Positions 32,800 through 42,990 of a stretch of DNA of 64,000 bases are shown here, piece after piece. Source of the stretch: Breviolum minutum Mf 1.05b.01 (lineage: Eukaryota > Sar > Dinophyceae > Suessiales > Symbiodiniaceae); NCBI GenBank assembly GCA_000507305.1, contig DF239827.1, positions 219,325 to 283,324 of the forward strand, in the 5' to 3' direction. The first letter of the stretch is position 1. Each line of letters starts with the position of its first letter. Below the pieces are notes generated by a model. The model was not told the origin of the DNA. It ran no database searches and was given only the letters and a program-made list of their open reading frames with translations. The position numbers were made by a program, and so were the translations under genes.

Positions 32800-33597
32800 A
32801 TGGGTTGCGGCGCCAGCTGTCAAGTGGACAACATTGACAGTTTGGAGGTGGGATCAACGTTTTTCCTATGGAGCTTTTGGCCTTGTCCAAGCAATCAATT
32901 GTTGATCAATGTGTTATGGACCAAGGGAAAAAAACCTGCAAAAACCTTCATGTATGAAGAAGATATGAGCCATTTAGCTAGTGACTACCCCTGTACTTCA
33001 GGAAGGACGACCGCTAGAGAAAAAAGGTTTTTCATGGGAATTTTGAATGAAGACGAGCTCCTTCCAAATGATAACACTAGGCCTTCAAGAGAAGGGACGG
33101 GGTGGTTTTCACATTCGATTGAAATTGTACCTGATTCTCGGAGGGGTTGGCATTGGGGTCGCCTAGGTTCGAGTTTCAATACACAGAGAATGAACCCTTC
33201 GCGATAGGTTTTTGAGAAGATGTTCATGTAGATTTCACATTGATCATAGTTGATTGATTCGTTGATCGTATATATATATATATATCCATTTGCAGATTCT
33301 GCGACGTGCAACGGGTGGAGGTCTTGTGGGATTGCTGATTTTCCACGTTCCAACGGCATGAAAACGGATTTTTGGGGTGCATTTTTCAGGGGTCGTTACT
33401 ATGTATGGTAATTTTGAGGGATTCCCCCTGTCATAGTCCATTGTGTTGGTTGGTGTCACATCATGACCCCTGTTTTCCTACAGGAGCGCGTCTTCAAATT
33501 GCAGAATCAAAAGTTGGTAGAGCGAAAGAAAGCTGCGGAAGACACAAGGAGCAAAAAAAAATGGCCGTCAATGTCCCCCACTCCAATGATTTTGTAA
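32800..33597 (+). CDS. putative acylated protein, MGCGAS start (gene model)
   Basis: An ATG in good context (CGCCATGG) gives MGCGASCQVDNIDSLEV. Gly2 with Cys3 and Ser6 is a classic signal for N-myristoylation and palmitoylation at membranes. The frame stays open for 135 codons to 33207, with RTTAREKRFFMGILNEDELL. A possible donor is GAG|GTGGGA at about 32850. A strong terminal exon lies at 33484-33597. I infer one gene; the exons between are unproven, and the family is unknown because many kinases and adaptors start MGCGAS. Confidence 0.5.
33484..33597 (+). CDS. 3'-terminal exon, charged helix
   Basis: After the pyrimidine-rich acceptor ctgttttcctacag the frame reads ERVFKLQNQKLVERKKAAED, then TRSKKKWPSMSPTPMIL, to TAA at 595-597. 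It looks like a coiled-coil or basic tail. The intron upstream ends with a repeat (GGTAATTTTGAGGGATT… TTGTGTTGGTTGGT) also seen at 16.28 and 57.36 kb. Confidence 0.6.
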   Translation, partial: ERVFKLQNQKLVERKKAAEDTRSKKKWPSMSPTPMIL

Positions 33598-34020
33598 GCA
33601 ACTAGCTTGATAAAGACAAAGATGATTTGATTGATTTGTTTTACGAACTGTTAGTAAAGGTACCAAACACTAAAAAACCTCTTTGATTCTGGCCCTTCTT
33701 GAATAGCTTTATACTGCCTTTCACAGGTTGTTTCGTGTATACTACATTTTTTGCATAAATTTTGATCCAACCCTCAACTCTCAAAGAAACGTGTTTCTTT
33801 TGGTACCTTTGTAGTGATGGAAATTGAGGCACACAGAAGCCGTGACTTCATACGTTTTTAGATGTTTTCCAGGTCTCAATTCCAACGGAAGACCAACTTT
33901 ATTGTTGTTTATAGCTGTTGTTTTTGTTGAAACATTTGCAGATTGATAGTCCATGTGTAGGAAGGCCTATCGACAATGGCGAGCCAGGAGGGATGAAGGA
34001 AGCAAGATATCTATACCCAG

Positions 34021-34104
34021 ATGCTCAATGTATGGCCTACTTACCTACATTTACCATAAATTTAGGCCAAATGTAGGTAAATATACGTACCACACATTGA
34101 GCAT
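34021..34104. mobile_element. foldback element, family A variant
   Basis: Arms ATGCTCAATGTATGG and CACACATTGAGCAT, with TACCTACATTTACCATAAAT inside. The outer arm differs from the GGATCC type, so the ends have diverged while the hairpin is kept. Confidence 0.75.
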
Positions 34105-34302
34105 TTGGGATAGGGTAATCTTCCCGTCCTGAACGTGGAGCTTTGGAGTCTCATGTTTCATAAAGGCCAGCTTTTGAGGTACCTTTGGATCTGCCCCCCC
34201 AGTGGCAAATGCAGGTTGATAGGGATCCCTGGTGACTGTTGGCTGGGGGGGATAGATCCAAGATACCTTCAGGTATTTGCTGAATTTTGATCTTCCAAAC
34301 AG

Positions 34303-34450
34303 GAGAAAGGGCACCGCTCTACCTACCACACAACTGGCAGCAGAGCTACAGAAGATCTTCGATGACAAAGAAGAACCCTTACAAAGGCGACCCCATGAAT
34401 TGGCTCAGGATGGCTTCACTTCACAAATGACTTCACCCTGTTTTTTTTAA
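34303..34450 (+). CDS. 3'-terminal exon, unknown protein
   Basis: After cttccaaacag the frame reads RKGTALPTTQLAAELQKIFD, then DKEEPLQRRPHELAQDGFTS, to TAA at 34448-34450. AAELQKIFDDKEEP is a natural amphipathic helix. Good acceptor and clean stop. Confidence 0.55.
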
Positions 34451-34451
34451 G

Positions 34452-34923
34452 TTGAATATTTTTGGAATTAAGGGTCAGAAACAAAAGCCAATGATTTTTT
34501 TAGGAGAATTGGAGCATCAACCGGTATTTCATGCGATGTCACTGATTATATTGGGTTATATAGATCGTGTCTCTTTCTGTAGTATTGTGATGGTGCCAGT
34601 GGGGGACCGAAAAGAATTGTTTGGTCGTACGTATCGGATGATCGGTTTCCCGACTAGCAAATGAGCAACCAAGTAGGATAGGGGTTGAGAGCTACCCAGT
34701 AAGTCATGATAGGTGTTCAAACATGTTCAAGCATTTTGATCCACACACACATTTGGTGCTAGGTGGTGTTGTCGAACACTTTCATGTTCACCGCCACAGT
34801 GTCAGCAATCTTGGCCTTTCCGCCCCAGCATGGAATCCATACCGTGCCCAAGCATCCTGGGAAACATGGTGTTACAAATCCCAGGTAAAGCCCCAAAAAT
34901 TCAGCCCAACAACATCAGCCTAG
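34452..34923 (+). CDS. two weak open frames
   Basis: Frames 34452-34664 (SIVMVPVGDRKELFGRTYRM) and 34723-34923 (SAPAWNPYRAQASWETWCYK) are protein-like in part but have no decisive borders. Confidence 0.25.
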
Positions 34924-36270
34924 CCAATTGACCTCAGCCGAGGTCACCCCAAAAGGTAGTTTAGTAAAGGAACCCTACCCAAAATGGCATTAATTTGGGT
35001 ATAGTATATAATGATTTATAATGGATTGCCCAGATCAGCTGTGAATTGAATGATGTGAAACCACTTGTTGGCATTTACAGCCAATAAGTTGAGACAAATC
35101 CTCTTTGACTTGTTGGATGGTCAACTGACTTCGCGCCAATGTTTGTATATTTGTGACGCACACATTTAGTGAGCATCGGTAAACACTAGACATGTGCCAT
35201 GTGCACTAGAAAATGACCACGCCCATAAGCGATGGTTTATGAAGTCATGTTGGCATTCCCATCTATCTTTGCACCAAAAAAATACAACATTCAGCACACT
35301 GGAAGATAGTATTTTATCCAACCGTCACCAAGATGTGATGTCTTCACTTTAACCTATAAACTTATAACCTGCTATAGGATCGCTTTGGATTTGAGATTCA
35401 GGTCCAAAGAGTCGAAGAAAGTGATGAAGCTTGGCGAACATGAGTGGTTTCTTACAGCAATCTACAGCCCCTGTACAGTCCCTACCCAAAGTAGTAAAAT
35501 AAGATATAGATCATACATTGAATGTTTGGGCTTGTCTTTAAAAGAAAAACCTTTTCAAGGGGAGCTTCCTTCATTTCCTTCAGCTTTTTGGACAGCGCTG
35601 TTTGAACCCTGTCCGACCAGGGTTCGACTCCTTGGAGCCGTGACGACGGCTTGGAGCCGTCATTTCTAAGATGTACATGGAAGTTGAAGTGCTGGTTTTT
35701 CAAAACCTGAAGGTTTTTGTTTCTTTGCCCCCTGTTGGGAGTGAAATTAGGTGATTCCGGTTTTTGGAAAGACATCCTTTTCACCTTTTCAGAATTCCAA
35801 AATGTGTTCCACTTTGGGGGTGTAGGTCGAGGTCGAGTTGAGTGATTCAGGTTCCAGGTCTGCGGTCATCCAACCGAGGATTATTTTGCCGTCCAGTGTC
35901 AATGAAGGCACCCAATGCTCTGAGGCATCCGAAAGTCGCGGTGAATGTGTGGAGAGTGCATGAGATAAAAGTATATGGTCATGTCTGGCCATGTTAGATT
36001 ATATTGCAACATTCTGGTAATACACAAATCATGACAAATCATGAGTTTGTTGATGTGTATCATAAATGCAATTTATGATAAATTGTGTAGTATATGCAAT
36101 GCAGATATGTTTGTTTTTTGGCGTGGCTAACTGTAAGTAAGTCTGGGATGTTCTTCTTGAAACAACGCCCCCAAAACAGAACACACACCCGGGCCACGTC
36201 CCGGGCGGAGCAATAAAACGATATGTGATGAAAGTGAAAAGGGTGCGTATAGGCGCTAATGTTTTCCTAG

Positions 36271-36364
36271 GTGGTGGTTTCAAAGATTTTTTATTTTTAA
36301 CCTCACCTGGGGAAATGATCCCATTTGACTAATATTTTTCAAATGGGTTGAAACCACCAACTAG
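36271..36364 (+). mobile_element. foldback element family C, intron-like borders
   Basis: GTGGTGGTTTCAAAG after TTCCTAG, and GTTGAAACCACCAACTAG at the end. It matches the copy at 2806-2900 over most of its length. GT and AG terminal bases. Confidence 0.8.
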
Positions 36365-36826
36365 TGTCTCTTTGCTTTGATAAAGGATACCAGTGATGGC
36401 TTAAAAGGTGTTGTTGTGACACCTATCAGGGCCTGGCACATAAATTGATGGAAGCAAGATCTTGATTGGTCTTTCCATTGGAAAAGTTGATGCCTAAGTC
36501 ATCTAAGTCCACATGCATTATAATTAATCAATTCTCATGTTTTCACATCACTGGCAAGAGCAGAAAAAAGTTTAAGATGTTACAGAATGATTGGTGGGTT
36601 TAGATAAGATGAGCAAGTGAGCAATGAAAAAAATCTCAAGTTGTTTAGGGTATATATTGGATTATACTACACAGTTATATGGGGATTATTTCATAAACCA
36701 TTGTATGGATCCCTATTAAACAATCAGGATTTAATGGCTAGCAGGAGGTTAAAATAAAGGGAGCTAAGAAGAAACTGGTGACTAGTCGTGGCTATCCCCA
36801 ACCACAATGGGGAGTGATTTGGGTGG

Positions 36827-36920
36827 TTTCCTAAGATGGTGGTACCCAACAACCATGGGTTTTCCTACTTAAAAATGCTCATTTTGGGGGTGTTTTGGGG
36901 GTACCACCATTTAAGGAAAC
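36827..36920. mobile_element. foldback element, family J
   Basis: GTTTCCTAAGATGGTGGTAC and its complement GTACCACCATTTAAGGAAAC are the arms. Related to 55836-56008 and 42190-42297. Confidence 0.8.
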
Positions 36921-37009
36921 ACCCATTTAGAGCTAACAAAAGTTTCCCAAGCACCAACTACTTCACCCAACCTCACTATAATGTGATAAAAACTACTGTA
37001 TAAGTTTAG

Positions 37010-37212
37010 CCGTGGAACCCTCTGAAGATGATCCGATCTTGAACGGTTTTTTGTGCCAGCTGCCAAAAAAGAATCGTACAGTTTTTCCCTACCGGTTACC
37101 TCCAGACAATTCCGCTTCGAAAATTGGAAGTAAATCAAAACGGCCCCAAAAGATGCTGGAAATTGCAGTGTTATTGAACAAGCCATGCATTTTGGCTGCG
37201 GAAAAAGACTAA
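37010..37212 (+). CDS. probable terminal exon, unknown protein
   Basis: Starts after aagtttag and reads VEPSEDDPILNGFLCQLPKK, VFPYRLPPDNSASKIGSKSK and RPQKMLEIAVLLNKPCI to TAA. The composition is protein-like over all 66 codons. Confidence 0.5.
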
Positions 37213-37300
37213 TGCATCTAATGCTGACCTATATTGCTAGATATTGCTAGTGCCTCCGGAAAGACGCGCCCTTTTTTGTACCTTTTGGTTCGGATTTCAG

Positions 37301-37629
37301 GATGGTTTCAGGGTGCTAACCAACCAGGATTTGCTGCTCAATTCTTCAGCTCTGTGCTCAGGATTCAGGAGAACGATGAATTTGCCCATGCAATCGATGC
37401 CACGTTGGACCACATTTTTCCCTTACGGTCAGATGGGGGGAAACGAGCGACTTGGGAGAGAGCGTGCGTAAAAGATCGTCGAAGCCCGGGTAACTATAGC
37501 AAGTGTTGTTGCTTGAATATATCTATACTCCACCCGAGATCAAAATTGACGCATTTTGTGTTGACACTGGAAATACATTGTAGAACAAAGATGAACAAAA
37601 AGTATTCCAAGATTTCTGGGACAGGCTGA
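37301..37629 (+). CDS. exon candidate, unknown protein
   Basis: Follows ggttcggatttcag and reads GWFQGANQPGFAAQFFSSVL, RIQENDEFAHAIDATLDHIF and RSDGGKRATWERACVKDRR. The last 35 codons look non-coding, so a donor probably lies near 37490. A second plus frame is also open. Function unknown. Confidence 0.45.
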
Positions 37630-37713
37630 ACTTTTGTCGAAATGGTGGTTTGGTTGGGGACCATCTAAATTCAAGTTGGTGAATTGTAGCTTACCCAGAA
37701 TCAATTGTTTTAA

Positions 37714-37914
37714 GTGGTGAAATTGAAAAGTCCATCCTGTCCTGCAAAGTTCTATGCCAACATGGAAGCCAACTCACGTTTGCGGTGCAAGTCACATGAC
37801 GGTGACTGGTCTTGTGAAATGGTTCAAGAACCAAGTGGGATCGAAAACATGCCTGTAGATGTCATTCTATCTAGTCGTTGGGGCCAAAGCCAGAATGTAA
37901 AATCCTGGCTGTGA
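37714..37914 (+). CDS. exon candidate, unknown protein
   Basis: Reads VKLKSPSCPAKFYANMEANS, RLRCKSHDGDWSCEMVQEPS and VDVILSSRWGQSQNVKSWL to TGA. Four cysteines could bind metal, but the spacing does not match a motif I know. Confidence 0.45.
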   Translation: MVKLKSPSCPAKFYANMEANSRLRCKSHDGDWSCEMVQEPSGIENMPVDVILSSRWGQSQNVKSWL

Positions 37915-38094
37915 TTACACTGAAAATCTACTTATAGATATTTAATATAGATTAGTAGTATACTATATCCAGTATATAACCATAAGAATAAGACATTCTG
38001 TGATAAATACGAATTCATGGTTACCCAATTAAGGTCCAGTTTTAAGCAAATCCACGTGTCTTGCAATATGACCCCCCCCCCCCCCGCATTCCAG

Positions 38095-38181
38095 GCACTA
38101 ATCGGACCATCGAAGTTTGGGTCCGCAAAATCGCCTGGACCAGCAGGCAGAACTGAGACAGTGACGACCTCCCCCTGGCAA
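38095..38181 (+). CDS. internal exon candidate with good borders
   Basis: A C-rich tract and gcattccag precede it and CAA|GTGAGG follows, giving an 87-nt exon in phase 0 at both ends: ALIGPSKFGSAKSPGPAGRT, then ETVTTSPWQ. The minus strand also has an acceptor (cctcacttgccag) and an open frame (EVVTVSVLPAGPGDFADPNF), so strand is not certain. Confidence 0.45.
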
Positions 38182-38455
38182 GTGAGGAAAACAACAAATA
38201 CTGTATCTGGTGTGCAGCACCTGGAAATGAGGTGCAAGAAAGATAAAGGCTTCTTTACTAGAGCATCAAATTTGAACATTGCACTGGGGCCATGTATTTG
38301 TTCAAGACTTTTGTTGGTGGTTTTTCATCAAGTTGAATCCTGACTTATCAGGGAGGGTTCGTGAACTATGGGATGTCGGAGCAACTCCACTTGCTATGCT
38401 TTCCTGTAATTTCGGTCATGATCTTTGCACATTGCACGTGACAGGGACATATATT

Positions 38456-38547
38456 TATAGCATCCATGTATGGTATATTTAGTGTCCCTACATGTACCAT
38501 AAAAATCAACCAAATGTGGGTAAATTTACCATACATGGATGCTATGG
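38456..38547. mobile_element. foldback element, family A variant
   Basis: Arms ATAGCATCCATGTATGGTAT and CATACATGGATGCTAT; inner ACATGTACCAT and AAATGTGGGTAAA. Ends read GCATCC in place of GGATCC. Confidence 0.8.
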
Positions 38548-38839
38548 ATGTGAATTAGGTACATGTTTTCTTTGTTAAATAGAATCTCGAAAATTGTTCC
38601 TATCCACCTACTTGTAGTACCCCAGAGGCTCACATGCCTACGGTCAAACTTCAAGTTAATCTCAGAACTAACAACCTCAATGGGTAATCTTAATTTGGGA
38701 GTTTGAAAACGGGAGTTTTTTGGGAGATTGAAAACGGGAGTTGGGACAGGGTGAGTTTATACCGGGCACTCACAATGAAAGTTCACTCCTTTGAAAGGTT
38801 GAATGTATATCAAAATTATTGTGAATTGATGGTTGGCCG

Positions 38840-39458
38840 GTGGTATTTGCTTCATGCCGAATGTTTGTTGTAAAGCCTTCTGCAAATATTGTTAAGCCAC
38901 ATTCCGACTCATTGTTAGTGAGTGGGGCCACCGACTCTTGTGACACTCACGTCAAATTCAATTTAAGTATCTGCGCAATTTCTGGTGACCAAAATCACCG
39001 CCGTCCGAGAGAGAAAAACATGTGTTCAATCACTGAATATGGGAGATGTTGGCAAAAATAAACAACCTTAACCCGCCATGTTACCCTGAATTACACACAG
39101 CGACCTCATAGAAAACCCAACCCAGATTTTCCCCCCATTTTCAGGATCCTGGGTCCGGGACGGGGGGATTCATCAAGTTTAGTCCCCCGCGCCTTGATCC
39201 TACCAAACTGGAAACTTGGAGAAGATTCGTTCGTTGTTTTTTATTAAGGATGGAAACCAAAAAGAGCTCCAACTTTATCGAGTTTTTTGGGAGAGATGGA
39301 AAGTCAGAAAAAGTCACCGACTTTACTTTGAAAAGATCGCGGACATTGGACGTGTCTTAAGCTCAAACTTGTTTTTTTTTCAAATGATTTGGAAAACAAA
39401 TCATCCTACAAAAATCCTTTACCACGGTGCAACCAAAAGATGTATATATCATTTATGA
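38840..39458 (+). CDS. two weak open frames
   Basis: Frames 38840-39061 (KPHSDSLLVSGATDSCDTHV) and 39216-39458 (YRVFWERWKVRKSHRLYFEK) are protein-like in part; the second has many charged and aromatic residues. Borders are not clear. Confidence 0.3.
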
Positions 39459-40127
39459 GTGGCCTACCAAGAAAAATACAAAGTAAATATCAAATTTGCG
39501 GGTTTATTATAGGGATGTGGAATGTCTCACGAATCAATTGCTCGGATACAGCTCGGATTGCATGGGTAGCTGGGTAACTGGTAGCCCTCTCAGCCGAGCA
39601 CGGCGATGAACACCCGGAGCGATGGAGAGTTCTTTTTTCGGGTTGTTCTGATGGTGGAAACCGGTGTCAAATTCATAGGAAGTACCCTCCAGGAAACTGA
39701 TATATTAATATTCATAACATATCCCAATCCCATTTGGCAAAAAGAAAGGAATTCGTCAAAAGTGCCTGAGATAAGGGGATATTATAAGTTACGATATTTT
39801 GATATTTGAACACAAAAAGTCCTACAAAAATTTTGGAATTTGGGAGCTGGTGTCACCCTCCCTCAACACGAAAAGTGTTTCAGGTTGGTTGAGTGACCTT
39901 TTGGAAAGGTTGTTGGTGACCTTCAACTAGGGAATAAAAAGGTCACGGCTTGAATCACCTGGATATTATAGGTTCATCTTCAGTGGTTTGGGGAAAAGGT
40001 GACGATAGTGGTCACCTGAAATTTGTAGATATTTTGAAAATAAAAAACATCCTGGTGGGAATTTTCCCTATAAAATGAAGACCTTAAGGTCAGGAAAACC
40101 CTACCAATTTATACTGGAGGGGTCCTT

Positions 40128-40196
40128 TACCCTCCTGGGAACATTTGAAGATAATTTTCCTCTTCCCTAGATGGGATATGTTAGTTCCGGGTAACC
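40128..40196. mobile_element. foldback element, family D (shortened)
   Basis: TTTACCCTCCTGGGAACATT and GGATATGTTAGTTCCGGGTA with central GAAGATAATTTTCCTCTTCC. The left ACTAAC block is deleted. Confidence 0.65.
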
Positions 40197-40203
40197 AGGG
40201 GGA

Positions 40204-40340
40204 TTTTTGGGGGTATCTCTTTGTGTCAACTTCGATGGTTTCATTAGCAAAAACACTCTCGGTCGAAAGGGTTTGTGCACGCTCAACGAGGTGATCACCT
40301 ACAAAAAGCGTTGGAACTGGGACTTGCAAAACGTGCAGTC
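40204..40340. CDS. exon candidate, strand undecided
   Basis: Plus reads CVNFDGFISKNTLGRKGLCT then NEVITYKKRWNWDLQNVQ. Minus reads PTLFVGDHLVERAQTLSTES then VFANETIEVDTKRYP. Both are natural. It sits directly beside a family D element. Confidence 0.35.
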
Positions 40341-41767
40341 ACACATGGTTGAATCATGTTCCACTGTAAATAGATATGTCGAGGTGCCTCATTTCGTGAG
40401 GTGCCTGATTGGAAGCGAATGTACTCAAGCAAGTATTGTAAATGTAGAGACATGATTTAGACATGTACCATTTGAGTCTACCACATTTTGCAAAACAGAT
40501 GTGTTTTTTTTGGAGAGAGGTCATCAAAAGTGGTGCTATGTTGGTTTCAGGGAGGGTCCCGCCCCAGTTAATTTGGAAGTGCGGATCTGCAGATTCAACT
40601 GGTGACTTCACAAAGTCTGAAACATTCCAAAAAGATTGGCGAATCTACATGGCCTACAATTTGTATAAAGGATATCCAGAAAGCTGAAGAGCGGAATCTC
40701 TAAAACACTGACGTAGCACAAAATCAGTGTGTCAACTTGTTTCATTTTTATTGTCTATATAATCATTTGCCTGGAAGTCCAAGACCACTGAAAGTAATGG
40801 TCCCCAAATTTGGGATGATTAAAATTTTTCTACTACAAAAAAAATAGTTTTTGGTGCAAACCTATTTTTTGAATGGACTGAATGGACTTCTAGGGATTTG
40901 GTGTTGGCAACGCTTCAAATTGCAGCTGCTTGTGACAAGATAGTTGCAACGCTTTTGGGCGACCACCGAAGAAACCTTTAAAAACGACTCTTTAACGTCC
41001 CCGTTGACTGCGATGGCTGGAAATGTTGGCAGGAACAAATAAAATCCCTGCATACATCTTTATGCTCAAAATGTTCTTTGGACCTGTAGACAGACTAAGC
41101 AGGAATCGCAACAAAATGTATGAAATGTCAGATATCGGATGATACTTTTACTTTTAATGGTGTGTTGATTCCTATCAACTCAGTCACGAATTACAACTTG
41201 GCCCTGATTGTATCCCGGCCCATGTCAAAAAACTATATGTTGAAGGACGGTCTCGAGAGGGGGACCTTTCCTAACCACGCATATATGGTTTCTTCACTGT
41301 TCATAGTCTTCTGCTAGTTCTTCAGTACATATACTTTGATATGGTTTACGCAGTTAAGCAAAAAATCCTGTACGCAGTTAGTAGTATGTCTCGTCTCGAG
41401 AGGGTCTCTTCACAAACCACTCTTAGTGGGACTGGGATACACCCAAATGACGATTGTACGTTTAAAGGCATACACCGTAACCTATCTTTGCAATCAAAAC
41501 CTTCGTTTGGGAAGAATCATTTTAAAAAAACTAACTGACTAATTGACTAACTGACTAACGCGTCTGCAGAACATTGGCTTAGCATCGGTGAGCACCTTGT
41601 GGCAAACCGAGCAACAGGTGCTCGCTAGCGTTAACTTAGTAAATGGGACAGCCCACGAGTGGTTCAAGGGACGCAACAACACGAGTAGGAGAGTAGGACT
41701 TGACTTTTTTTAGTTGAAAAACAACACAACACCCAATGAAAGTTGAGGATGTTGTTTTTGTTTGAAA

Positions 41768-42049
41768 ATGGCTTTTCATGAGTTTAACATGACGTGGTTT
41801 CCTCAGCTATTTCATTGTTTGATGAATCTCATATACCCATGGCATAAGTACAAAGATGGACCATCTGCAAAGACACAGTCCATGGCATTTACGGGAACAT
41901 TTATGGAAGATGAAGGATGGACCACAAGACAATCCTCGTTTAAGCTTTCGAGTCATTTAGAATATCTATGTTTTGGGTGCCTCGAATGGGCCGAAAACTG
42001 GATAGCAAAAGAAAGATTCAACCAGTTCCTTCGGTATTTCTGGGATTGA
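41768..42049 (+). CDS. open frame from ATG, unknown protein
   Basis: ATG at 41768 reads MAFHEFNMTWFPQLFHCLMN, HKYKDGPSAKTQSMAFTGTF and HLEYLCFGCLEWAENWIAKE, ending LRYFWD and TGA. Rich in Trp, Phe and charged residues. No family recognised. Confidence 0.45.
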   Translation: MAFHEFNMTWFPQLFHCLMNLIYPWHKYKDGPSAKTQSMAFTGTFMEDEGWTTRQSSFKLSSHLEYLCFGCLEWAENWIAKERFNQFLRYFWD

Positions 42050-42189
42050 AGTCATGTTTTGCTTCAATTTTGCGCAGCAGACTTAGCACGTAGTTGATGG
42101 GTTATTTCTGAATATCAGAAGGGAAACATTCCATTCTTATCAGGCTTTGGTCCCTGATACACCCATTTGTCCATTGTTTCCGGCTATGT

Positions 42190-42297
42190 GGGTGTTTCCG
42201 AAAATGGTGGGTTTTCCCCCCTAATCATCCATTTTAATAGGGTTTTCCATTATTTTCACCATCCATTTTGGGGTACCCTTATTTTTGGAAACACCCA
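42190..42297. mobile_element. foldback element, family J-like
   Basis: GGGTGTTTCCGAAAATGGTG and GGTACCCTTATTTTTGGAAACACCC-type arms, with repeated CATCCATTTT inside. Confidence 0.7.
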
Positions 42298-42299
42298 TT

Positions 42300-42505
42300 T
42301 GATTGGATTTTGTTTTTGGTTGTTTTTTTGTTGAGTCCACATAGAAAGTGGCGCGAAATGCCTCCCACTGCATCGGTTTATAGCCCTGTGCTAATGAAAA
42401 ACTTGCGCCTTCTCTATCTACTGCTTTACTTACACGGTGGAATATCCCTTGCTTCCCAGTAACGGCTACATCTCCTAATCTCCTATCCGTGAGAAGTTCA
42501 GTCAT
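42300..42505 (-). CDS. minus-strand exon candidate with ATG
   Basis: On minus an ATG at 42505 opens MTELLTDRRLGDVAVTGKQG, then REGASFSLAQGYKPMQWEAF. A strong donor-like CACCGT|GTAAGT lies inside at about 42437. The frame runs into the family J element. The plus strand is less protein-like. Confidence 0.45.
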
Positions 42506-42666
42506 TGTTTTGAAGCTGGAAAATCATTTGGTTTTCCACGTGTTTGAAATATATCTGGAAATCAGGACATCAACTTATCGACTTACCTTGATCTGGAAAA
42601 CTGTTTAAAAAACGATGTAACGTTGTTTTGCCCATGTTGCTGCAGTTTCATGTCATGTCCGAAGCT

Positions 42667-42770
42667 ACCCGCCAAAAAACTAACATGACAATGGAAAATC
42701 TCTATGTTTAATAGGAGATACATCTTCAAACTGTTGATTTTACATCGTCATGTCAGTTTTCGGGGGAGTA
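42667..42770. mobile_element. foldback element, family G variant
   Basis: TACCCGCCAAAAAACTAACATG and ATGTCAGTTTTCGGGGGAGT-type arms, with GGAGATACATCTTCAAA in the centre as in other family G copies. Confidence 0.65.
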
Positions 42771-42906
42771 ACTGTAACTTTATGTTTATGGCGTTGCAAC
42801 AAGACACTATTCCTAATGCTGAAAATACCCTTCCCCCGTGTGGCACCGCTCCATCTGGACTCTTTAAACTTTAGTGCAAGTTGTCACTCGACGGCTGCGG
42901 CTGTAG

Positions 42907-42990
42907 ATTGCTGCACATGTCATCGCTGAGACAACGAAACTCATCCAAGAGGCTAGAAAAAAAGAGGACGACGACGAGGAAGCGCACTAG
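42907..42990 (+). CDS. 3'-terminal exon, acidic helix
   Basis: After ggctgcggctgtag the frame reads IAAHVIAETTKLIQEARKKE then DDDEEAH and TAG. A clear helix with an acidic tail. The minus strand is open too (43191-42871) but hydrophobic and less natural. Confidence 0.45.
   Translation: MAAHVIAETTKLIQEARKKEDDDEEAH

Larger units (their letters stand above)
34924..37009. other. mostly non-coding; C and J elements; B-box at 35.6 kb
   Basis: Holds the family C copy at 36271, a family H segment (36655-36740) and a family J foldback (36827-36920). At 35621 GGTTCGACTCC matches a tRNA B box, but no A box or cloverleaf was found. The frame 35385-35669 crosses this point and is not trusted. Confidence 0.4.

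Noticed and set aside
35621-35631. Perfect tRNA B-box motif GGTTCGACTCC
   Set aside because: No A box at the right distance and no cloverleaf could be drawn.
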